Shown in pieces: positions 10,845-19,501 of a stretch of DNA of 22,871 nucleotides. Source of the DNA: Rhizomucor pusillus (Eukaryota > Mucoromycota > Mucoromycetes > Mucorales > Lichtheimiaceae). The notes under the pieces are model-generated. The model ran no database searches and had not been told where the DNA came from. It worked only from the letters and a program-made list of their open reading frames with translations. The stretch is taken from NCBI GenBank assembly GCA_900175165.2, contig FWWN02000366.1:1-22871 (forward strand), given 5' to 3'. Each line of letters begins with the position of its first letter. The stretch's first letter is position 1. Both the position numbers and the translations under genes were made by a program.

Positions 10845-11603
10845 AAAGCAACCATCGCAGTGAAATAAAGTTTATCGCAGTGACGTTAACGCGGTTGTAG
10901 CTTCGTATGATCAAAAAGTATCAGGGTCTGCTTGGTCAGCTCAGAAACGCATTGAAGGATACAGGATATGAGGGAACGCGTCTGGTAGCATTGTGTTGAG
11001 AGATATTTTCATGGACGCGTCTCGAAAGACTTAAAGTCGTTTATTTAATGGTGAGAAGGAGATTTAGAACATTTTTCCCAAGTGTACAATGGTGGAATCG
11101 ACCTACAGAAGTTAGACATCTCGTATCAAGAATGGGACGAAAGCCGCAGCGCCTTCCATGAATTATAGAATGGTCATGTAAGCAGAGGAAGATGTGCTTA
11201 CTGTCTTCACAGTAAACGTCTTGAGCAACGCCAATCTCCCAGTTGAAAATTTAGTATGTACGGATTGTACGCATTATTTCTGTAGATTTGCGGATGCCGT
11301 TACCGAATCTTGTAGGACGGAAGTTCATAAAAAGACATATAAACTTAAACTGGGATTATAATTCGCACGACAGTTACTAGGGCATGATGCTACTTTTAAT
11401 AGAGGAGAAAACTCCAAAAGAGTGCGTTTCAAGACCTAGGACCTGTAGGGGTACAAAGCGCGTAATGGGACAGAATTCACAATAAAGAGGAGGAATATCT
11501 CCACGATCAGGGTCAGGGACGGCCATCATCTGCCACTTAATTTTGCGCGAAAAGCGCGACGGGAGGCCTGCACCCTCCCTCCGCAGCTCAGGGCAAACAT
11601 ACC
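10845..11603. other. Intergenic region between RPS21 and PSO2
   Basis: These 759 bases hold the RPS21 3' end and the PSO2 promoter. AATAAAG at 10863 is a likely polyadenylation signal for RPS21. I see no tRNA, snRNA or recognisable protein. One small minus-strand frame with ATG (11529-11377, 50 aa) starts 75 bp from the PSO2 start; it is treated as a candidate only. Confidence 0.45.
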
Positions 11604-13514
11604 ATGAGCAATGTAAATACCTATCCGGCGAAACGGAAAGCATTCTCCCAATTTGAACGCAGTTCCAAGAAGAAAAAAGCAAACGAGGAAGGAAGGGAAC
11701 GACAAAAGACGTTGCAGCATTACTTTCTCAAGGGCAACACCAGCAATGCAACGACTGCAGAATCATCTCCAACTGACGACGACAGCAAATTCCAGCGCGA
11801 TCTCGAAAAAGCGATAAAACTCTCCCTTGCAGAATGTTCAAACAATCAAGGGGAAGCGTCAGAGAATGTCGCAGATGCTGCAGATAGCGGATTTTCTCCA
11901 GATGAAAAACGGCAAAGCAATCAAGAAGTATCAGCACCCATTGCAGGAGCGATGTGCAGCAACGTAACAGAGTCAGCGAATACAGACAATGATGCTAAAG
12001 AATCGCCATTGTGGAGAAGCCTGAGAGAACGTTTCATATATCCTCTGACAGAGATACAAAATAAGAGACCGACATTTCAGTTACCCAGCAACAGAAAGTC
12101 AACAAACCGCAAGTGCCCATTCTACAAATGGGTGCAAGGTAATAAGGTTATCCATATCTTATAAACAATCAACTAACATGTAACTAAAGATACCCCGTAT
12201 GTCGTCGATGCATTTTCCTACGGGAAAGTACCAAACTGTGAAGGGTACTTTCTCTCACATTTTCATAGCGATCATTTTTATGGACTTGGAAAAATGTGGT
12301 CACACGGAAAAATCTATTGCTCGCGGGTCACTGCCAATCTTCTTGAGCAGCAGCTCAAGGTTTCGAAACGTTATATATACGCTTTACCGATGGACAAAGA
12401 ATATCAACTCAAGGATACGATAACAGTTTCGTTGATCGATGCTAATCATTGTCCCGGATCTGTCCTATTTCTTTTCAAGGTATTGCGGCCAGATGGAACT
12501 GTGGCACGGCATCTTCACACGGGAGATTTCCGAGCATCACCGCGCATGTGTCTGCATCCATTGATACGACAGCCTGAAAATGCAGCAATTGACACATTGT
12601 ATCTCGATACCACATATTTGGATGCCCAATACGCATTTCCACCACAGTCTAAAGTAATCCGTGCAGCCTGTAACATTGCTCAGGAAATAGTCGCAAACGA
12701 ACGGCAGGAACAGAAACCTAATCGAGTCCAGAAAGTTTTGGACAAATGGTTCAAGCAAAGCAACGAAGGAGACGAACGGGGACTTTCATCCAAGGTGCTG
12801 TTTGTGGTGGGCACGTATACCATCGGAAAAGAGAAAATTTTTCTTGGTATGGAAACAATATATCGCTCCGGTGGAAACTGTTTTCTACTGACACATCAAT
12901 AGAAATAGCCAAGGCTTTGGGTGCTAAAGTTTATGTCAATGATAAGAAGCGTCAAATTATTAAATGTCAAGAAAACCAGGAGCTAGAATCGTGCTTGACA
13001 TCAATACCCCATCATGCACAGGTCCATGTCCTACCGTTGGGAGACTTAAAAGTGCAGGCAAGTTGCATCATTGTTATGCATGGCGGGAAGACAATCAATT
13101 TACATACGGAAATCTCTGCAGACCTTGAGTAATTATTTGGACAAATTCGTGGGACATTTCACATCTGTCGTTGCATTCCGGCCAACGGGGTGGACGTTTC
13201 ATACATCTGATAAACAGGAAGCTGTCAACATGTCGTTAAAGCAGATCATTGCTGCTCCTACAGAAACACAGGTGATCTTGAGACCACAACGTGCGTCGAC
13301 GTCCCGTGTCAAGATTTACGGAGTACCCTATTCGGAGCATTCCAGTTTTCGAGAACTCGCCGCTTTCGTTGCAAGTCTTAAAATTCGGAAAATCATCCCA
13401 ACTGTCAATGTAGGCGGGGAAAAGAGCCGCAAGATGTCGGAATACTTGAGCCGCTGGCAACGGGAAAAGGAGTCTTCTGGAGTGGTACCTTATCCTTCGC
13501 TCGATCATTGGTGA
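11604..13514 (+). CDS. PSO2: DNA interstrand cross-link repair nuclease Pso2/Snm1
   Basis: Four exons, 579 aa: 11604-12138, 12190-12846, 12903-13057, 13122-13514. It belongs to the metallo-beta-lactamase / beta-CASP nucleases, 5' exonucleases that act on cross-linked DNA in the nucleus. Visible motifs: HFHSDH (202-207, zinc ligands), DANHCPGS, HTGDFR (288-293), LDTTYLD, then the beta-CASP motifs VGTYTIGKEKIF, AFRPTGW and YSEHSSF. All catalytic motifs look intact. The N-terminal 178 residues are polar and Lys-rich, with a basic NLS-like patch (KKKK, 22-25), a perfect PIP box QKTLQHYF (34-41) for PCNA, and a UIM-like helix LEKAIKLS (67-74). The last intron has a GC donor. ATG 11604 follows a short leader, and there is no better start upstream. 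Confidence 0.93.
13058..13121 (+). other. GC-AG intron in PSO2
   Basis: A 64-nt intron with donor GCAAGT and acceptor CTGCAG. It joins ...LGDLKVQ to TLSNYLDK in phase 0. A competing GTGCAG donor 6 nt upstream would also stay in frame and delete Val-Gln. The GC donor is preferred because it gives the spacing usual in this family and a far better U1 match. Confidence 0.65.
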
Positions 13515-13679
13515 TTGTATAATATTCTACAAATGTAAATACGTTACCTTAGGGGGCCCGTGCTCGTTGAGTGAAGCGCCGCGTTATGTCATTGTACTTG
13601 ATTTTTCTCACGAGCTGTATACATTTTTGAACCATTGCACAAAAAAGCACAGCAGAAAAAGGGAGTGGGTCGGCAAACA

Positions 13680-13770
13680 CAACCCGAGCAAAAAAAGCAA
13701 CTTCCTTTCTCATCGCCTAATTTCCTTCCTCTTTCGCTTTTCTTTGTTCATTTTTCTTTCTCTCTTGTTC
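13680..13770 (+). promoter_or_regulatory. CT-rich leader/promoter tract of the bHLH gene
   Basis: About 90 bases dominated by C and T on the plus strand lead directly to the start codon. Such tracts are common just upstream of fungal start codons and often surround transcription start sites. There is no clear TATA box. Confidence 0.45.
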
Positions 13771-14846
13771 ATGTACTCTCCTACGCAGCAACAATTTCAC
13801 ATGGATGCCGGCAACGCACAAAGTAGTAATAGTCCGCACACCACTGTGGGAGCCGTTCCTGTTGCACGAAGCAATCGAGTTATGCCTTCGTATCAGCACC
13901 AGCGTCAAGGCAGTTTTGGCGCAGCTTCGATAGCCATGAGTCCCACAGGGCCGGGACGCAGCATACAGTTTGGTGACCAAAGCTGGCTTGGCACAAGCGT
14001 AGACTCCACCGGCTCGTCGTTTGGTCAGTCCCCACCTTTCTACGGAGGAGGAGCAGCAGGCCGCGATTTGGTGGTATCACCATCTAACTCGACAAGTCAG
14101 CTGGAGGGTATCACCGGGGATGAGGAGGACCCCTTGGCTCAACGGCAGTAAGTGACGGTCAGCCCAAAATGGAATGAATCGAAACAGTTTATTGTTTTGG
14201 GTATTTTAAAGTTTGCAGGAAATATTTGAAAAGCGACGACGACGAAGGGAGTCCCACAACGCAGTCGAGAGACGACGGCGAGATAATATCAATGAACGCA
14301 TTCATGGTATTTACAGTAATGAGCATGCAGCAGAAGCGGAAGCAGTAAAAATAATGAAAGAGTACCATCGTGCTAGAACTGTGCTCGCTTTTACCTGACC
14401 ATCTCATCGAAACTGCACCCACGAGTTCCAATGTTATGACAGTACCAAGCCAGAATGGCCAAATAACGAGAGCAATCAACAAAGGCACCATTCTGAAGTT
14501 ATCTGTCGATCACATCAAAGAATTACAAGCAATGGTGACACGATATCACGAGAGGATCCAGGAACTGGAACACATGATTGAAAATATCAAAAATAGGAAA
14601 GGCGTCCCAGAAAACGCAAATTTTGCAAACGAAATCTACTCGTCACAAAAACCAATGCAATCACCCATACCTACTATGCAACAAAATGTATTAGCACAGC
14701 AGCAACAGCACCAGCAACAACAGCATCCAAGCGAGCCAGTACGGCTGGTGGAATCAAGTACCACGCGAGAGCGCGCAGGATCAATCCAGTTCCAGCAGCA
14801 GTTTGGAAACTTGCATATAGCACCTAGTCATCAACAGCAATCCTAG
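13771..14846 (+). CDS. Basic helix-loop-helix transcription factor, MiT/USF-like
   Basis: Three exons, 313 aa: 13771-14147, 14212-14306, 14377-14846. The basic region KRRRRRESHNAVERRRR (133-149) has H141, E145 and R149 in the H-E-R pattern of bHLH proteins that bind CACGTG-type E-boxes. Helix 1 (DNINERIHELCSLLP) is followed by an unusually long loop of about 25 residues, then helix 2 with NKGTILKLSVDHIKELQ (192-208), a signature shared with the MiT/TFE and USF groups. A further coiled coil runs to about 230. The C-terminus is rich in Gln and His, the N-terminus in Ser and Gly. The protein should act in the nucleus as a dimer; target genes cannot be read from the sequence. The splice junctions fall inside the bHLH, and the phases agree. 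ATG 13771 lies at the end of a long CT-rich leader. Confidence 0.85.
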
Positions 14847-14915
14847 CCGTAATATTACTGTATATCTGTTTTCTATTTTTCTTTGCATACCTCAAATCTT
14901 GAGAATACAACGGCT

Positions 14916-14937
14916 TTTGTCTTCTATAGGAGACAAA
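14916..14937. repeat. 22-nt near-perfect palindrome
   Basis: TTTGTCT (14916-14922) pairs with AGACAAA (14931-14937), and the centre CTATAG is itself palindromic; only one pair is a T-G mismatch. It lies between the bHLH stop and the PPR start, so it could be a dimer binding site or an RNA hairpin. Neither is shown. Confidence 0.6.
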
Positions 14938-15134
14938 GAAGACACCCTTGCAGAGCAGTGATTGATTGTCATGTTTTTGAGACTCAGATACTCGCGCAAA
15001 GTTTTTGGGAAAGCAAAAAAAAATCTTGCCACTCTTATTTTCTTTGTACAGCCGACGGACAGGTTATGGTACTCTGGTCGTGCCGGTCCGCGACTAGACA
15101 GCAAGTGAATCGCAGACTGCTTGAACAATGGCGA

Positions 15135-17313
15135 ATGTTTCTGTTTCATGAATACGTCAGTCGTGCCCGGACATCGACTACGCGATCTACATCACGGCGT
15201 AAATTCAGCTCTACCTGTTGTAGAGGTACCGTACTTGTTGGATTCTCCATGTCTTGTTATAGTTACCGGAATGCTAACGAACTGGTGCTCTTCAGGGAAC
15301 GTCGATACAATGTCAATATACCTTGACCGAATTGACAAGAACGCTGCGAGATCTCTTCTAGAAGAGCAACGAGAGAAGGCTCTTAGCAGACGTCGTGTTC
15401 CGCACCACATCATCGAGAAAGTTAACAAGCATGTCCTCAGTCCTCAGATAATGTCTGTCGTTGTAGAGATACATTCAAAACTAGAGAAACGTGAGCATTC
15501 CGAAGCCTGGGTATTGTTTTCCTCCATTGCTGGGCGTTCCGATGTAACTGTCCCTCCCACCACCGCACGGAAACTACTTGCCAGTCTGCAGGCAGACGTT
15601 ATCACAGATCCAGATGTATCACAGGCACCAAAAGTATACCAGGAACGGCTTAACATGCTCCTTATGCACGTCCAAAACGGTGGCCGTTACTGGAGCGACA
15701 AGGAGTTGTGCATCTCCCTTCACATCTTGGACAAGCTTGACGACGTTGAACGTGCCGAAGCAGTGTTTCGCAACATGCCGCAATATTGTAGTGAAAAAGC
15801 AACCGTATATACCTTCAACCGGATGGCCTCCGCATACCTCTCGCGCTTAAAAAATGTCGACCACAAACAACAAACCCGCTATCTTTCAAAGCTCCTGTCT
15901 TTACTACATACCATGGAGAAACAAGGTATCAAGCCAGATATCGTGACATTCAACATATTATTCTCTGCGCATGCCAGAGTGCACAATGCTCCCGGCATCG
16001 AGCATATTTTCAAGACGATGAAGGAACAAAGCATTCAACCACATATATCGACACTTAACGTTTTGCTAGACGCGTTTGGAAGGACTCGATCAGGGCATTT
16101 GCAACGTCAGACTTTACTTACGATCCTTGGATCCTTGGAATCATCGATCACGAAGCACGATATGCGTACTTATGCCCTCAAGGTACGCAATGCCGTTTTG
16201 CAGAAGGATATGCAGACTGCGGAGAAGACTGTCAAGGCTATGATGGATGCTGGTTTCAAACCCAATGAATATGTTTTTGCGCATTTGGTGGCTGGCTACG
16301 TCCAAGCGAATGAAGTTCGGAGAGCCCGTGTCATTCTAGATCTCATGTCGAAACCACCTTTCAACATCCAACCTAATGACTATTTATATACGCCCGTTAT
16401 GCAAGGCTACGCAAAAGCAAACGAGTACAAAAAAGCCTACGGTCTATTCAGCGAGATGGTAGACCGAAAAATACCAGTCTCCTTGGCGACATACACTGTA
16501 CTTGCAACTATGTACATTGATTCTCCCACACACGAGGATCCTTTGAAGGCGATAAACATTCTACGTGGATACGGCAAAGAATCGAATGCAAAATTGCAGG
16601 ATCTCGATGAAACTGCGTTGTCGGTCCTCATTGAAGCACATGGACTAGCCGGAGAGCGCGGATTAGAAGCCAAGTGGCTACCGGCTGAAGAATGTCGAAA
16701 TCGATCAAGGCGAGAGCTACATGCAATAGCGGTTCGAGAATGCTACGACGAGATAGTAAACCGTGGGATCGAACCAGACCCTATCACCAACACTGCGGTC
16801 CTGGCAGCATACGGCCGGATGGACATGCCCGAAGCAGCCTGGAGATTCTGGGAGCGTATGAAAGCTATGGATGCAGAGCGGAACGCGCTACATTACAATG
16901 CTTTGATGTATGGTCTCGGACGAGAAAAGGCTTGGTATCCGGTGATAAAAACTCTATTTGAAGAGATGGTAAACCAACCCGTGTTTAAAGACAAGAGCAC
17001 AGCAGAGCGCATACCCCCGAGTGTGAATCCAGATTACCACACGTATGATATCTTGCTCCACTGTGCGTTCTCTGTAAGCGATTTCGACAGTATCCGAAGA
17101 GCCTGGATGCTACCATGCAGACCGCAAACGACAGACAAAAAGTGCTTCTTGATCCGTACATACTACTATGCATTGTTCGCCATGATGACAGCACGCGATA
17201 GCCGTGGCGCGAAAGATGTCTACAAAGAGTTCACCAGCAACGCCGGCGTATCGTCTACAGCGAATGCATGGACCTTAAATATTAACAAGATTGCCCAGAC
17301 CTTTAAAGAATAA
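15135..17313 (+). CDS. Mitochondrial pentatricopeptide-repeat (PPR) protein
   Basis: Two exons, 702 aa: 15135-15225 and 15296-17313. Exon 1 encodes MFLFHEYVSRARTSTTRST and then more Arg and Ser residues, a typical mitochondrial presequence; it joins in phase 1 to GNVDTMSIYLDR. The intron has a GCTAAC branch point and a TTCAG acceptor. The body is helical with many 35-residue PPR units, for example IKPDIVTFNILFSAHARVHN, IQPHISTLNVLLDAFGR, FKPNEYVFAHLVAGYVQANE, IQPNDYLYTPVMQGYAKANE and IEPDPITNTAVLAAYGR. PPR arrays bind single-stranded RNA in mitochondria, usually for stability, processing or translation of particular transcripts. No nuclease or other catalytic domain is seen. I cannot assign the RNA target or a named orthologue. 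The start was chosen for its presequence; the alternative in-frame start lies upstream at a TTG. Confidence 0.85.
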
Positions 17314-17851
17314 CACTCCTAAACACCATCGATAATTACCAACATTGTTTTGCTATCCGCAACTCCCTCGCACTGTAAATAAACTTTACATCCTTTTTCG
17401 CGTGATACATATTAAAATGGTAGCTTCATCGAGTCTTTTTCAAACTATAACTGCACAGAAATAAGTGATAATGAAACATGAACTGCCTAATATCAAATCA
17501 TCATAATTTAGATCTGCTTGTTCCCACTGCATAATATCCGAAACTGGCTCAATCCACCCAACAACGACCCGCCGCACCCAAGGTCTGCTTCTGTATCTTT
17601 AACCTGCACATCCCTCACCGCCATTTCCGCTTTTCCTCTTTGCCCACGAGGGTTTTTTAGCTCCTCGTTCCTTTCTGGCCTGTCCCTCTAGAGAACTGAT
17701 TAGAGCGATATGCCAAATGCGTTGTGCTTACGATCGATAGAAATAAAATGCTCACATTTCAGCGCGAATCCAAAGTTTTTCGTAATATCCAAGGACTTTT
17801 TTTGAAAGCGGCACTGGTGAAGGGATGTTTTGTTTCAAAAGCGATGGATAA
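17314..17851. other. Convergent 3' region between the PPR and TFIIB-like genes
   Basis: Both neighbours end here. AATAAAC near 17378 could be the PPR polyadenylation signal. On the minus strand two short frames without ATG (about 17833-17690 and 17724-17595) look mildly protein-like but are under 50 codons and unlinked. No RNA gene is recognised. Confidence 0.4.
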
Positions 17852-19135
17852 TTATTGTGTGATTTGGGTATAATGGCGATTGTATAGCTGCGAAAAATCT
17901 GTACATTCTTCTTCGCTATAATCTGACTCTTCTTCGCTGATATGTTGGTATCTTTCGTGCAATCGTACTATCGACTTGGCCTTGTAGAGGAGTAGTGCCT
18001 CGCTCATGTTTTCGATGAGTACTTGAGGAGTACCATACGCTAGCAGGACATAGACCAGTTGAGCACGGCCAGTCAGTTCTGTGTAATGCTTCTTGGATTT
18101 CAAAGCTTCATAAACCAAGCGGATGTCCTCTTTTCGATCCAATATTTCTTTCTGGTTCTTTACGTAGGCTGGATGTTCAAATGGCAGGGAAGACGCGAAA
18201 TCATTCTTAGCACCGTGTGTAAGCTTGCCAGTTGCTATAACGTCCACCAGATATAAATGTAGATTTTTGTCGGTAATGTTCATACAAGAATAGATCGGTA
18301 ACCGGTTGGCATAAGTGATGAAAAGATTCACAAGTTCGATGTATCGACGTCGTATCGTTTGTACCCTTGGTCTGCCTACAGCGTCCGCGATAGTATCCCA
18401 GTCGATCCTGAGTTTGCGCTGATACCGTCCCTTCGTCTTTCCTTCTACTTGTATTTGCTGATTGTAATGGCTTACTACAGCCAAGACCACGATTGCTGTG
18501 ACCAGAGGTGTTGGATTTCGACCCGTAGTCTCGCCTGAAAGTAAAGCTATACGAAGAATGTCTTGCGCTAAAGCCCATAGTTCGTTTTGATCGCCCGTAT
18601 GTTGGATGTTGAACATTTCGAACAGCATTTGCTTGACAATCCTCATGACAGTTTCCATATGTTCTTCAAGGTGTCGTATCTCGTACTCATACGGTTCGTG
18701 CGTATCCCGTACGATCTTCGCTTGGAGGTCGACGTAGATGCGATATAAACTCTCCTTGTCGACCTTGTCTGTAATGTAACTGTATAAATTGAACTGAGGC
18801 AGATCGTTGCATGTCTTCGCATACAGACATGCAATTGCGCATTCCATCGGGTGCGTTGTCACAGGAAGTTCCAATTTGTATTTTTCCAGTAGATCCAGAG
18901 CCGAGTTTGTTCGTTCGTCAGTTAGGTTTAGCCTCCCGGCGAAATTTCGCAGAGAAGGGATCGCAAGCGAATAGTAAGCCATGGCATTTCCAGTAAAGTG
19001 GAAGAGAGGGGAGAGAGCGTGTGATGGCGCGCTCGTCTGTATTTGAAGTTCGCCGATTTCTTCGCATTTTTTGCATAGCAACTCTGCTGAATCTTTCTTT
19101 TTCGTAGTATCTGCTCTTTCTGTGCAAGAGTCCAT
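17852..19135 (-). CDS. TFIIB-family transcription factor, BRF2-like
   Basis: A single exon of 427 aa as drawn. Residues 18-30 (ELLCKKCEEIGEL) look like the second half of a TFIIB zinc ribbon (C21, C24); the first Cys pair is missing. Residues about 58-142 form the first cyclin-like repeat (SLRNFAGRLNL, then an ACLYAKTC core). Residues about 186-282 form the second (TTGRNPTPLVTAIVVLA, IDWDTIADAV, RRRYIELVNLF). The second repeat reminds me most of BRF2, the TFIIB-like factor for gene-external RNA polymerase III promoters, rather than TFIIB or BRF1. The C-terminus is acidic (SEEESDYSEEE). The likely role is promoter recognition with TBP. The 5' end is unsure: a 62-nt intron (GTGAGA...TTCAG, about 19151-19090) would replace the first 17 residues and link to an open frame upstream. 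A TFIIB-like or Rrn7-like factor is the main alternative. Confidence 0.6.
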   Translation of the reverse strand: MDSCTERADTTKKKDSAELLCKKCEEIGELQIQTSAPSHALSPLFHFTGNAMAYYSLAIPSLRNFAGRLNLTDERTNSALDLLEKYKLELPVTTHPMECAIACLYAKTCNDLPQFNLYSYITDKVDKESLYRIYVDLQAKIVRDTHEPYEYEIRHLEEHMETVMRIVKQMLFEMFNIQHTGDQNELWALAQDILRIALLSGETTGRNPTPLVTAIVVLAVVSHYNQQIQVEGKTKGRYQRKLRIDWDTIADAVGRPRVQTIRRRYIELVNLFITYANRLPIYSCMNITDKNLHLYLVDVIATGKLTHGAKNDFASSLPFEHPAYVKNQKEILDRKEDIRLVYEALKSKKHYTELTGRAQLVYVLLAYGTPQVLIENMSEALLLYKAKSIVRLHERYQHISEEESDYSEEECTDFSQLYNRHYTQITQ

Positions 19136-19501
19136 CTTGACGTCTCACTTGTCGCCAATGTCTGGAAATCATTCTGGCCTTGATGACAAGTGGACTGTAG
19201 CTTTTCCCGTTCTTGAAACGTAAGTCCCTCTTCACTGAAGCCTAGTTTAGCAATAAAGTTCTTGACAGACGGCTCTGCAGACCAGATTCGAAAACAAAGA
19301 GCAGCGATTCATCGCAACAAGAATACGTACGTCCCTTCCAAGTAAGAAAATGCTGTTTGTACTGCTTAACGTGTCTTGTCGAAACTGATACCTATTCTTT
19401 GTTACACCAAGCTCTTTTCTCGCTCTCTTTCTACCCAGTCTTCTCCCAACGGATCTTGGGAGCCCATCCCCCCTGCATCACCACTGCCGGAGAGACTTCC
19501 T
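19136..19501. promoter_or_regulatory. Divergent promoter region, open on both strands
   Basis: These 366 bases separate the starts of the TFIIB-like and CUE-Smr genes. Both strands carry readable frames with plausible splice signals but no ATG. On the plus strand, GTAAGAAA near 19342 and the CT-rich acceptor TTTCTACCCAG ending at 19437 could bound a leader intron. On the minus strand, GTACGT near 19333 and CTGCAG near 19277 could do the same. Confidence 0.4.

Noticed and set aside
15121..15295. Upstream start for the PPR protein in its main frame
   Set aside because: That frame begins at TTG and gives no targeting signal. Exon 15135-15225 gives a strong presequence and a clean phase-1 splice.
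17595..17833. Protein-like short frames on the minus strand downstream of the TFIIB-like gene
   Set aside because: Each is under 50 codons, lacks ATG, and the possible 36-nt intron between them leads to a stop.
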